Source of the DNA: Tabrizicola_A sp965284335
GTDB lineage: Bacteria; Pseudomonadota; Alphaproteobacteria; Rhodobacterales; Rhodobacteraceae
Assembly: GCF_965284335.1 (NCBI RefSeq)
Contig: NZ_OZ260076.1
Length of the DNA: 64,000 bases
Reading direction: 5' to 3' (one strand)
The notes below the pieces were generated by a model that was given only the letters and a program-made list of their open reading frames with translations, did no database searches and was not told the origin of the DNA. Shown here in pieces: positions 35,135-43,626 of this stretch (position 1 is its first letter; every line of letters begins with the position of its first letter). The position numbers were made by a program, and so were the translations under genes.

Positions 35135-37318
35135 ATGCCCCATAACAACACCAACCTGCCCACCCAGCGCCCCGATGTGCTGACCCGCCCCAAGCTGGAA
35201 GGCGGCAAGCGCTTTGTCATGCAAACGCCATTTCAGGCGGCGGGGGACCAGCCCACGGCGATTGCCGAGCTGACGGCCGGGGTTTTGGCGGGTGAGCATG
35301 ATCAGGTGCTGCTGGGTGCCACTGGCACCGGCAAGACCTTTACCATGGCCAAGGTGATTGAAGGCGCGCAGCGCCCGGCGATCATATTGGCGCCGAACAA
35401 GACCCTGGCGGCCCAGCTATACGGCGAGTTCAAAAGCTTTTTTCCCGACAATGCGGTGGAATATTTCGTCTCATATTACGACTATTACCAGCCCGAAGCC
35501 TATGTCGCGCGCACCGACACCTATATTGAGAAGGAAAGCCAGATCAACGAACAGATCGACCGGATGCGCCACTCGGCCACCCGGGCGCTTTTGGAACGCG
35601 ATGATGTGATCATCGTCGCCTCGGTCAGTTGTATCTATGGTATCGGGTCGGTCGAAACCTATTCGGCGATGACCCAAGATCTGATGGTGGGCCAGCTTTA
35701 CGACCAGCGCGCGGTGATTGCCGAGTTGGTGGCCCAGCAATACCGCCGCAACGATCAGGCCTTTGCGCGCGGGTGCTTCCGGGTGCGCGGCGACAGTCTG
35801 GAGGTCTGGCCCGCCCACTTGGACGACCGGGCTTGGCGGCTGTCGTTCTTTGGCGAAGAGCTTGAGGCGATTGTGGAATTTGACCCTTTGACCGGGGCCA
35901 AGACGGACACGTTCCAGCAAATCCGCATCTATGCCAACAGCCACTACGTCACCCCGCGCCCGACGCTGCAACAGGCGATCAAGGGCATCAAGGATGAGCT
36001 GTTTCACCGTCTGAAACAGCTGAACGAAGAGGGCAAACTCTTGGAGGCGCAGCGGCTGGAGCAGCGCACCAATTTTGATTTGGAGATGCTGGAGGCCACG
36101 GGGTCTTGTGCGGGGATCGAGAATTATTCGCGCTGGCTAACGGGCCGCGCGCCGGGCGAGCCGCCCCCCACCTTGTTTGAGTTTATTCCCGACAACGCCA
36201 TTGTCTTTGCCGATGAATCCCACGTCTCGGTGCCGCAGATCGGCGGCATGTTCAAAGGCGACTATCGGCGGAAATTCACGCTGGCAGAACATGGGTTCCG
36301 CCTGCCGTCCTGCATGGACAACCGGCCCCTAAAGTTCGAGGAATGGGACGCAATGCGCCCGCAGTCGATTTTCGTCTCGGCCACGCCTGCGGCTTGGGAG
36401 TTGGAGCAGACGGGGGGCGTTTTCACCGAACAGGTGATCCGCCCCACGGGCCTGATCGACCCGCAGATCGAAATCCGCCCGGTTGAGATGCAGGTGGATG
36501 ATCTTTTGGACGAAATCCGCAAGGTGGCGGCCAAGGGCCTGCGGGTGCTGGTCACCACGCTGACCAAGCGGATGGCCGAGGATCTGACCGAGTATTTCCA
36601 CGAACAGGGCATTCGCATTCGCTATATGCACAGCGACATCGACACCATCGAACGCATTGAAATCCTGCGGGATTTGCGGCTGGGGGCCTTTGATGTGCTG
36701 GTGGGGATCAACCTCTTGCGTGAGGGGTTGGACATTCCCGAATGTGGCTTGGTGGCGATTTTGGATGCCGACAAGGAAGGTTTCTTGCGGTCGGAAACCA
36801 GTTTGATCCAGACCATCGGGCGCGCGGCGCGCAATGCCGAAGGCCGGGTGATCATGTATGCCGACCGCGTGACGGGTAGCATGGAACGGGCCATCGGCGA
36901 AACCAACCGCCGCCGCGCCAAGCAGATGGCCTATAACGAGGCGCATGGCATCACGCCGACCACGATCAAGAAGAACGTCGAAGACATCCTCTTGGGCATT
37001 TATCAAGGCGACACCGATCAGGCGCGGGTCACCGCCAAGGTGGACAAGCCCAATATCGGCCAGAACCTTGCCGCGCATCTGGACGGCTTGCGTCTGGCGA
37101 TGCGCAAGGCGGCGGAGAATTTGGAATTCGAAGAGGCCGCGCGCCTGCGCGATGAGGTCAAGCGGCTGGAAGCGGTGGAATTGGCCGTGGCCGATGATCC
37201 TTTGGCGCGCCAATCGGTGATCGAAGAGGCGGTGGATGAGGCCGTCAAGGCGCGCGGGCGCAGCACCGGGGGCCGCGCGGGAATGCGCGGCGGCAAACGG
37301 TCAAACCGGGGGCGCTGA
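35135..37318 (+). CDS. uvrB: Excinuclease ABC subunit B
   Basis: 727 residues. Helicase motifs: Walker A GATGTGKTFTMA near residue 65, the beta-hairpin YYDYYQPEAYVARTDTYIEK that inserts between DNA strands, DESHVSVPQ (DEAD-like), GINLLREGLDIPE and QTIGRAARN. The C-terminal UVR domain NLEFEEAARLRDEVKRLE contacts UvrC. It verifies lesions in nucleotide excision repair together with UvrA. The C-terminus adds a basic Arg/Gly tail. A candidate SOS box precedes it, so DNA damage induction is likely. Confidence 0.98.
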   Translation: MPHNNTNLPTQRPDVLTRPKLEGGKRFVMQTPFQAAGDQPTAIAELTAGVLAGEHDQVLLGATGTGKTFTMAKVIEGAQRPAIILAPNKTLAAQLYGEFKSFFPDNAVEYFVSYYDYYQPEAYVARTDTYIEKESQINEQIDRMRHSATRALLERDDVIIVASVSCIYGIGSVETYSAMTQDLMVGQLYDQRAVIAELVAQQYRRNDQAFARGCFRVRGDSLEVWPAHLDDRAWRLSFFGEELEAIVEFDPLTGAKTDTFQQIRIYANSHYVTPRPTLQQAIKGIKDELFHRLKQLNEEGKLLEAQRLEQRTNFDLEMLEATGSCAGIENYSRWLTGRAPGEPPPTLFEFIPDNAIVFADESHVSVPQIGGMFKGDYRRKFTLAEHGFRLPSCMDNRPLKFEEWDAMRPQSIFVSATPAAWELEQTGGVFTEQVIRPTGLIDPQIEIRPVEMQVDDLLDEIRKVAAKGLRVLVTTLTKRMAEDLTEYFHEQGIRIRYMHSDIDTIERIEILRDLRLGAFDVLVGINLLREGLDIPECGLVAILDADKEGFLRSETSLIQTIGRAARNAEGRVIMYADRVTGSMERAIGETNRRRAKQMAYNEAHGITPTTIKKNVEDILLGIYQGDTDQARVTAKVDKPNIGQNLAAHLDGLRLAMRKAAENLEFEEAARLRDEVKRLEAVELAVADDPLARQSVIEEAVDEAVKARGRSTGGRAGMRGGKRSNRGR

Positions 37319-37423
37319 GGAGGGCGCGCGGGGCAAGATCAGGACGCGGGGCCGTTTTGCAGGGTTGCAGATCTGCCACCTTGCGGCATTGATGGGCGAA
37401 AGACCGCGGCGCAGGAGGTGACG

Positions 37424-38206
37424 ATGCCAAACGACCATGACGCCTATCGGCCTGCCGAGATTGCGCAACTTGTTGAGGCGGTGGGGGTGGCCAAGGCGCG
37501 GCTGCCCATCGGGCAGATGGCGACGCTGGCGATCTTGGCCGGGGCCTTCATCAGCTTTGGGGCGGCGGGCTATTTGATGGTGATGACCGGGGCGGATGCG
37601 GGCTTTGGGCCGCAGCGGCTTTTGGGGGGCGTGGTGTTTTCGCTGGGGCTGATCTTGGTGATTGTCGGGGGGGCCGAGCTCTTTACCGGCAATGCGCTGA
37701 TGGTGATGGCGGCGGTGGAGGGCAAGATCGGCCTTGGCGCGCTGCTCCGCAACTGGGGCGTGGTTTACCTTGGCAATTTCATCGGCGCGCTGGCCTTGGC
37801 GCTGGCCTTTTGGTTGACCGTGCTGTTGGACGGCCCCATGGGCCAGACCGCCGCCGATGTCGCCCGCGCCAAGGCGGGGGGCAGCGCGCTGCCGTGGCTG
37901 GTCAAAGGGGCTTTGTGCAACGCGCTGGTCTGTCTGGCCGTCTGGCTTAGCTTTTCCGCCCGCGACACCACCGGCAAGATCCTTGCCATTTTGGGGCCGA
38001 TTGCGGTGTTCGTGCTGCTGGGGTTAGAGCATTCGATCGCCAATATGTTCTTTTTGCCGCTGGGTGTCTTGGCGGGGGCCGAGATTTCGGCGGCCTCGGC
38101 GCTGGGCAACCTGTTTTGGGTGACGTTTGGCAATATCATCGGCGGGGCTGGAGGGGTGGCGCTGGCCTATCGTTATGCCTATCTTGGCGGCAAAGGGGCC
38201 GCATGA
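37424..38206 (+). CDS. Formate/nitrite transporter family protein
   Basis: 260 residues from ATG 37424 with a perfect AGGAGGTG ribosome site. Six hydrophobic helices are visible, and the FNT signatures GGAELFTGNAL and NFIGALALALAF...NALVCLAVWLSF are present. FNT proteins are pentameric channels for formate, nitrite or hydrosulphide; selectivity cannot be told here. The next small gene overlaps its stop by four bases. Confidence 0.93.
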   Translation: MPNDHDAYRPAEIAQLVEAVGVAKARLPIGQMATLAILAGAFISFGAAGYLMVMTGADAGFGPQRLLGGVVFSLGLILVIVGGAELFTGNALMVMAAVEGKIGLGALLRNWGVVYLGNFIGALALALAFWLTVLLDGPMGQTAADVARAKAGGSALPWLVKGALCNALVCLAVWLSFSARDTTGKILAILGPIAVFVLLGLEHSIANMFFLPLGVLAGAEISAASALGNLFWVTFGNIIGGAGGVALAYRYAYLGGKGAA

Positions 38207-38400
38207 TGACCAATACGCCGAAATACAAATTCCTTGACCGCGACCACCCGTTCTTTGGCAAAACATGGGTGCGTGTGGTGACGGTGGCCCTGCCTGCGGG
38301 CATGGCCGCTTTGGAATTTGCCCTGTCCAGCCCCGGCTTTGGCATCTTGTTCGCGGCGGCCGCCGCTTGGGCGTTATGGGAATTGTTCCTGCGCGCCTGA
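38203..38400 (+). CDS. Small membrane protein coupled to the FNT gene
   Basis: 65 residues from the ATG overlapping the FNT stop (ATGA). Layout: a polar N-terminus (MTNTPKYKFLDRDHPFFGKTWVRVV) and two hydrophobic helices (TVALPAGMAALEFAL and FGILFAAAAAWALWELFL). I recognise no named family. The coupling suggests a small accessory subunit or regulator of the FNT channel; this is inference from position only. Confidence 0.7.
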   Translation: MMTNTPKYKFLDRDHPFFGKTWVRVVTVALPAGMAALEFALSSPGFGILFAAAAAWALWELFLRA

Positions 38401-38405
38401 ACCGA

Positions 38406-38714
38406 TCAGCACCGGATATTGCCACGCATTTCGCCGCTGTCGCCTTGCAGCGTGCTTTCGACCAGCTTGCAGCCGGTGACCTGTGGGATCACCTCGATCA
38501 TCGTTGCACGGATCGCCTGATGCGCGCCGCGCGGCGCATAGCCGAGGCGGACCACCTCAACCCGGTTTTGGGTGTGAAACACCACATATTTGCGCCCGTC
38601 GCGCGTCACCTCGCTGCGCTGGGCGTTGAAGAATTCGGGCGCGGGTTGGGCGCCGCAGGCGGCAAGGGCAACCAGAGCAAAAAGCGCCAAGAGCATGGGG
38701 GGATTTCCTGTCAT
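38406..38714 (-). CDS. Predicted lipoprotein of unknown function
   Basis: 102 residues. The N-terminus LLALFALVALAAC is a lipoprotein signal with lipobox LAAC. The mature part is small, has two further cysteines (TGCKL, NIRC) that may form a disulphide, and shows no known domain. ATG 38714 has AAGGGG upstream; ATG 38696 would remove six residues. Located between the FNT gene pair and the RTX-Hint promoter. Confidence 0.7.
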   Translation of the reverse strand: MTGNPPMLLALFALVALAACGAQPAPEFFNAQRSEVTRDGRKYVVFHTQNRVEVVRLGYAPRGAHQAIRATMIEVIPQVTGCKLVESTLQGDSGEMRGNIRC

Positions 38715-38822
38715 CCCCTTAGGCTAGCCTGCGGGGGTTAACAGCCGGTTAACCCTGCCAAAGCCTTGATGCACCGCATCCATGGCCATGATTTTGCAGA
38801 TTTTTAGCCACAACTGCACAGG

Positions 38823-38869
38823 AATTTGCCCCAACCCGTCACATTTGCCATGAATTTGCCTTAATTGCC
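38823..38869. repeat. Cluster of AATTTGCC repeats before the RTX-Hint gene
   Basis: AATTTGCC at 38823 and 38853, CATTTGCC at 38842 and AATTGCC at 38863. The four lie within 47 bases of A/T-rich DNA, about 110-150 bases upstream of the RTX-Hint start, and could bind a regulator. Confidence 0.5.
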
Positions 38870-38976
38870 CATTGATGCTGTTCACATGAGCAGCGCGCTG
38901 CAAAGGCGCGAGAATTAAGAACATTCCTGACCGGGCATCAGACCAGCGGCAGGAGAGGCAGAGCAGGAAACCCGGA

Positions 38977-41298
38977 GTGCCCGTATATAATGGCACATCT
39001 GGCAACGATACTCTGAACGGGAGTACCGGGGCCGACACGCTGAACGCCTATGGCGGCAACGACTCGCTGAATGGCGGGTCGGGCAATGATATTTTGTTCG
39101 GTGGCGATGGCGATGACACGCTGAATGGCGGCAATGGCCGCGATACGCTTTATGGCGGCGCGGGCAATGATGTGGCGACCTATGCCTCTGCAACGGCGGC
39201 GGTCAATGTCAGCCTTGCGACGGGGCTTGGCAGCGGCAACCATGCCACGGGCGATGTGCTGTTTGAAATCGAGCATCTGATCGGGTCGATCTATAACGAC
39301 ACGCTGACCGGGGACGACGGTGCAAACAGCCTGTTTGGCGGGTCGGGCAATGACGTGCTGGCGGGCGGGGGCGGCAATGACACGCTGATCGGCGGCGCGG
39401 GCGTGGATACGGCCGATTATTCGGCCTCGCTTGACGGGGTGACGGTGAACCTGACCACCGGCCTTGGATCGGGCGGCGATGCGCAGGGCGATGTGCTGAG
39501 CCAGATCGAAAACATCCTTGGTTCCAACTATGCCGATTTGCTGACGGGTGACGGCAATGCCAATACGCTGACCGGTGGCGCAGGCGATGACAGCCTGTTT
39601 GGCGGGGCGGGCAGTGACCAGCTCTTTGGCGGCGATGGCAATGATCTGTTGCAAGGTGGGGCCGGATCTGACCGTCTGGAGGGCGGCGCAGGGGTGGATA
39701 CCGCCGATTACAGCGATTCAACCGCTGCGGTGAACGTCAATCTGGCCACGGGGCTTGGATCGGGCGGCACGGCGGCGGGCGATACGCTGGTTGGCATCGA
39801 AAACATCTTTGGATCGGTCTTTAATGACAGCCTTTACGGTGGTGCGGCCAACAATTCGTTGTCGGGTGGCGCGGGCAATGATTTCATTGATGCCGGGGAT
39901 GGCGATGACACGCTGAACGGCGGGGCCGGGCGGGATACGCTTTATGGCGGTCAGGGTATGGATTACCTTGACTATTCCGACAGCAATGCGGCCGTGTCGA
40001 TCAACCTGTCCACCAACACCGCCTCTGGCGGACATGCCACGGGCGATGTGCTGGCCGGGGTGGATGGCATCTTTGGTTCGGCCTTTGACGACACGCTGAT
40101 TGGTTTTGACAACCAAGGGCTGGTTGGCGACGTCTATACCAACGTGTTTTTCGGCGGCGGCGGCAATGATTACATTGATGTCGGCGGCGGCAATGACATT
40201 GCCTATGGAGATGAGGGCAATGACACGATCTTGGCCGGATCGGGGGATGACTTTGCCTCGGGCGGTGAGGGCAATGACGCCATTTATGGCGGCAGCGGCA
40301 ATGACACGGCAGAGGGTGGTGCGGGCGACGATCTGATCGACGGCGGCGATGGCGCGGATCTGATCTATGGTGGCGATGGGGCCGATACGCTCTTTGGCGG
40401 GGCGGGCAGTGACAGCCTTTATGGCGGGGCCGGCAATGATGTGCTGAGCGGGGGCGCGGGCGGCGATCTGTTGATCGGGGGCTCGGGCTCTGACACATTT
40501 ATCGGCGGCATCGGGGACACGATCATCGGGGGCGATGGCGATAATGACGTGTTGGACCTGTCCGCCGCAGGCCCCTATCGCATCATCAAGGACCCGAACA
40601 ATCCGGGTTCCGGCATTGTCGAGTTTTTGAACACATCGGGCGCGGTCATTGGCACGCTGACCTTTAGCGGGATCGAAACCGGGATTGCCTGTTTCACCCC
40701 CGGAACGCGGGTGCAGACCGACAAGGGCCTGCGCGCCATCGAAGGATTGGTGCCGGGGGATCGGGTGTTGACGCGCGACCGGGGCTATCAACCGATCCGT
40801 TGGGTGGGCCAGAAAAGCTTTGCCGCGGCGGATTTGCAGGCCAATGCCGCCTTGCAGCCCGTCTTGATTCGCAAAGGCGCGCTTGGCCCGGGCCTGCCCA
40901 CGCGTGACATGAAAGTGTCGCGTCAGCATTGCCTGTTGCAAGATGGATCACGCAGTGAGTTGTATTTCGGAGAGCGCGAGGTCTTTGTGCGCGCGCTGCA
41001 CATGGTGGGCCAGCCCGGGATCGTCGAGGCCGTGGTGCAAGAGGTGACCTATATTCACCTGATGTTCGACCACCATGAGGTGATTTTGGCCGATGGCATC
41101 TGGAGCGAAAGCTTCCAGCCTGCGGCGCGCAATATCGGCGGCTTGGATGAGGCCGCGCGGGCGGAATTGTTTGCGGTCTTTGCCGATATGCCCGAGCCTG
41201 CCAATCCGGCGGCCTATGTCTCGGCCCGGTTGACGCTAAAGGCCCATGAGGCGCGGCTGTTGTGGGGGCCGGATATGCCGCAAAGGCGCGCGGCCTGA
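38977..41298 (+). CDS. Large RTX calcium-binding protein with C-terminal Hint domain
   Basis: 773 residues from a GTG behind AGGA. Residues 1-560 are nearly all hemolysin-type repeats (GGSGNDILFGGDGDDTLNGG and like), arranged in blocks separated by a recurring module VDTADYSDSTAAVNVNLATGLGSGG that appears five times. The last 200 residues are a Hint_2 domain beginning at Cys572 (CFTPGTRVQTDKGLRAIEGLVPGDRVLTRD) with SRQHCLLQ and VILADGIWSESF. The protein is likely secreted without a signal peptide through a type I system, and the Hint domain may cut or ligate itself after export; both are inferences. No exporter nearby. Confidence 0.93.
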   Translation: MPVYNGTSGNDTLNGSTGADTLNAYGGNDSLNGGSGNDILFGGDGDDTLNGGNGRDTLYGGAGNDVATYASATAAVNVSLATGLGSGNHATGDVLFEIEHLIGSIYNDTLTGDDGANSLFGGSGNDVLAGGGGNDTLIGGAGVDTADYSASLDGVTVNLTTGLGSGGDAQGDVLSQIENILGSNYADLLTGDGNANTLTGGAGDDSLFGGAGSDQLFGGDGNDLLQGGAGSDRLEGGAGVDTADYSDSTAAVNVNLATGLGSGGTAAGDTLVGIENIFGSVFNDSLYGGAANNSLSGGAGNDFIDAGDGDDTLNGGAGRDTLYGGQGMDYLDYSDSNAAVSINLSTNTASGGHATGDVLAGVDGIFGSAFDDTLIGFDNQGLVGDVYTNVFFGGGGNDYIDVGGGNDIAYGDEGNDTILAGSGDDFASGGEGNDAIYGGSGNDTAEGGAGDDLIDGGDGADLIYGGDGADTLFGGAGSDSLYGGAGNDVLSGGAGGDLLIGGSGSDTFIGGIGDTIIGGDGDNDVLDLSAAGPYRIIKDPNNPGSGIVEFLNTSGAVIGTLTFSGIETGIACFTPGTRVQTDKGLRAIEGLVPGDRVLTRDRGYQPIRWVGQKSFAAADLQANAALQPVLIRKGALGPGLPTRDMKVSRQHCLLQDGSRSELYFGEREVFVRALHMVGQPGIVEAVVQEVTYIHLMFDHHEVILADGIWSESFQPAARNIGGLDEAARAELFAVFADMPEPANPAAYVSARLTLKAHEARLLWGPDMPQRRAA

Positions 41299-41342
41299 CG
41301 GCGGCACCGGCGGCCAAAGAAGACCACGGATTTCACAGCCCC

Positions 41343-41367
41343 GCGCGCGATTTTGCACATCGCGCGC
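41343..41367. terminator. Hairpin between convergent RTX-Hint gene and dacB
   Basis: Perfect arms GCGCGCGA (41343-41350) and TCGCGCGC (41360-41367) with a nine-base loop. It sits 45 bases after the RTX-Hint stop and is followed by the GGGGTATTTCTGCC repeat. There is no long T-run, so factor-independent termination is uncertain. Confidence 0.5.
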
Positions 41368-41373
41368 CCCTTT

Positions 41374-41393
41374 GGGGTATTTCTGCCCAGATG
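41374..41393 (+). repeat. Dispersed GTATTTnnGCC repeat, copy 3
   Basis: GGGGTATTTCTGCCCAGATG after a hairpin, in the 128-base convergent gap before dacB. Family shared with 21498, 22875 and 62189. Confidence 0.5.
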
Positions 41394-41426
41394 ACGCGCT
41401 GTGTTTTGGGGTGGGCTTTGGCGAGG

Positions 41427-42893
41427 TTACCCCGGCAAATGGGTGTTTGCCCATCTGCGGATCATATCTTGATGCAAGCCCCGGGCGCGGCGGGTCCAGC
41501 CCTGACCGCCCTTTGGTTCCTCGCGCTGATCCATCGGCAGGGCGGCACGGCGGGCGGGATCGGCGGCGATGATGGCAAAGGCCAGCTCGGCATCGGGGGC
41601 CGTGATATAGCCCGCAAGGTTGGAGACAAAGTTCAGCGTGCCGGATTTGGCGCGGATGCGCACCGGGCTTGATTTCTGCTCTTTGCCCTCGGCATCGACA
41701 AGCCCCCGGTCGCGCATCAGCGCTGGCAGTTCAGACCCATGGCGCGCCTCCCCTGCCCGCAACATCAGATGCAAAAGATCCTCGGCCGTGACCGTGGATT
41801 GCGCGCCAAGTCCCGAATGATCGACAAAGCGGCCGGTGATGCCAAAGCGGCGACGCGCCCAATCGCTCATAGCCGTGGCCGAGCCGAGGAGACTGCCCGC
41901 ACCGCTGGCCGTCAGGCCCACCGCCTCGGCCGTGAGATTGGTGGAAAAGCGCAGCATGTCGGACAGAACCTTTGGCAGCGCATCGCCGCGATGCGCCACG
42001 ATCTCGACCGCGTCCATCGGCGGATGGCGGATGATCTGGGCCGGGGGCAATGCCAGCCCATGGGCGGCGGCAAGGGTTGCAAAGACCTCGGCCACATGGG
42101 CGGTGGGGCGGCGCAGCGGCAGCCAGCGGCTGCCCCCCTTGCCCAAGGCGGCCTCGGCGACTGTCCAGCGCTCGACCGGATCGCTGGCTTGGTAGGTGAA
42201 GACCGGCACCTCGCGCGCGGCGAGATCGACCTGCACGCCCGAAACCTTTGGCACAAAGCGGGCACCGCGCGCATCAAGCGCAAGTTGCCAGCCCTGCCCT
42301 GCCGGGGTCCATTCAAAATGCACGCGGTTGTAATTCAGGTTCAGCCCGGAAATCGCGGGGTTATAACCCAGATGATCCGGCTGGTCGGCGGCAATTCGGG
42401 CAAGGCTTGGCAAAGCGCCATCGCAGGCAATGAATTGCCCCGTCACCGCGCGAAGCCCCGTGGCGGCAAGGGTGGCGGCCAGATCGCCCAAGGCGTCGGT
42501 GTCAAGATTGGGATCGCCGCCGCCGACCAGATAAAGATCGCCCTCAAGCCGCCCATCAACCACCGCGCCGCGCCGCATAAGCCGGGTTGCAAAGCGAAAC
42601 TCGGGGCCAAGATGGTCAAGCGCGTAAAGGGCCGTGACCGTCTTGGCGACCGAGGCGGGCGGCAGGGGGAGGTTTGCATCCTTTGCCGCCAGCACCCGGC
42701 CCGTGGCGCGATCGGCCACCACATAGGCCAATGCGCCCGAAAGCTTCGCGCCCTCGATCAGCCGGCCAATCGTGCGGTCTTCGCCGGGCTCGGGCCGGCG
42801 CGGCGGGCGCGGCACGCGGGCGGGGGCCTCGGCCCAAAGGGGGGCCGCAGCGCCCGCCATAAGACCCGCCAGAACTGCCCGCCGAACCAGCAT
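41427..42893 (-). CDS. dacB: D-alanyl-D-alanine carboxypeptidase/endopeptidase (PBP4-type)
   Basis: 488 residues with a signal peptide (AVLAGLMAGAAAPLWA). Penicillin-binding motifs of the S13 family: S81-V-A-K84, STN in RFSTNLTAE, and KSGT near residue 420. The family trims peptidoglycan stem peptides in the periplasm. The N-terminus also carries an R-R near the start but the signal looks Sec-type. It is followed by nothing coding and converges with the RTX-Hint gene; upstream it is next to nadD. Confidence 0.94.
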   Translation of the reverse strand: MLVRRAVLAGLMAGAAAPLWAEAPARVPRPPRRPEPGEDRTIGRLIEGAKLSGALAYVVADRATGRVLAAKDANLPLPPASVAKTVTALYALDHLGPEFRFATRLMRRGAVVDGRLEGDLYLVGGGDPNLDTDALGDLAATLAATGLRAVTGQFIACDGALPSLARIAADQPDHLGYNPAISGLNLNYNRVHFEWTPAGQGWQLALDARGARFVPKVSGVQVDLAAREVPVFTYQASDPVERWTVAEAALGKGGSRWLPLRRPTAHVAEVFATLAAAHGLALPPAQIIRHPPMDAVEIVAHRGDALPKVLSDMLRFSTNLTAEAVGLTASGAGSLLGSATAMSDWARRRFGITGRFVDHSGLGAQSTVTAEDLLHLMLRAGEARHGSELPALMRDRGLVDAEGKEQKSSPVRIRAKSGTLNFVSNLAGYITAPDAELAFAIIAADPARRAALPMDQREEPKGGQGWTRRARGLHQDMIRRWANTHLPG

Positions 42894-42921
42894 CCCTGCC
42901 CCCTCTAAACCCTATGTGCCC

Positions 42922-43521
42922 CTAGGCGTTCCATTCACCCCGCGCGCGGATCGCGCTGGAAGACGCCCTGCTCATGGGCATGTTCACAAAAGCCCAGACG
43001 GGCGGCACCTGATGGCCCAACCCCTCGCCGCGCTGCACGCGCTGCACCCGGAAGGACTGCGCGGCCACCGACATGCGCGCCGCCACCCCCGAGCCGGGCC
43101 GGGCCAAGACCCCGACAGGAACGCTGCGCAAGATATCGCGCCAACGGCCCCATTTGTGAAACTGCACCAAATTATCGGCCCCCATCAGCCAGACAAATTT
43201 GACACCGGGATAGATCGCGCGCAACCGATCTATCGTATCGGCGGTCAGCCTTGTGCCCAAGGCCAGCTCCAGCGCGGTGACCTTGATGCGCGGATGCCCT
43301 TTCAAGACCAAACGCGCCCGCGCCAGCCGCTCGGCCATCGGGGCCGGTTGGCGGGCCTTCAAGGGATTGCCGGGTGTGACCAGCCACCAGACCTGATCCA
43401 GCCCCATCCGCTTGATCGCCTCATGGCTGATATGGGCATGCCCCTCATGGGCAGGATCAAACGACCCGCCTAAAAGGCCGATGACCATGCCCTTTGTCAC
43501 AATGGGAAACCCCGCCCGCAT
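42922..43521 (-). CDS. nadD: Nicotinate-nucleotide adenylyltransferase
   Basis: 199 residues from ATG 43521 with a perfect GGAGG ribosome site; another ATG at 43488 would start at the core motif. The nucleotidyltransferase core VIGLLGGSFDPAHEGH is clear, and the C-terminal motif SSSAIRARG corresponds to the ISSTxIR signature. It makes NaAD from NaMN and ATP in NAD synthesis. A huge overlapping reading frame runs further upstream but opposite to ettA, and it is not real. Lies upstream of dacB on the same strand. Confidence 0.94.
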   Translation of the reverse strand: MRAGFPIVTKGMVIGLLGGSFDPAHEGHAHISHEAIKRMGLDQVWWLVTPGNPLKARQPAPMAERLARARLVLKGHPRIKVTALELALGTRLTADTIDRLRAIYPGVKFVWLMGADNLVQFHKWGRWRDILRSVPVGVLARPGSGVAARMSVAAQSFRVQRVQRGEGLGHQVPPVWAFVNMPMSRASSSAIRARGEWNA

Positions 43522-43626
43522 GGCCCCTCCAGAATCCGGGGGCCACAATCCCCGCACACGTTGCCCTTGTCCATAACAATCGCTACATGGGGCACAACCA
43601 TCAAGATCATCTGTCAGGAGCCCGTC

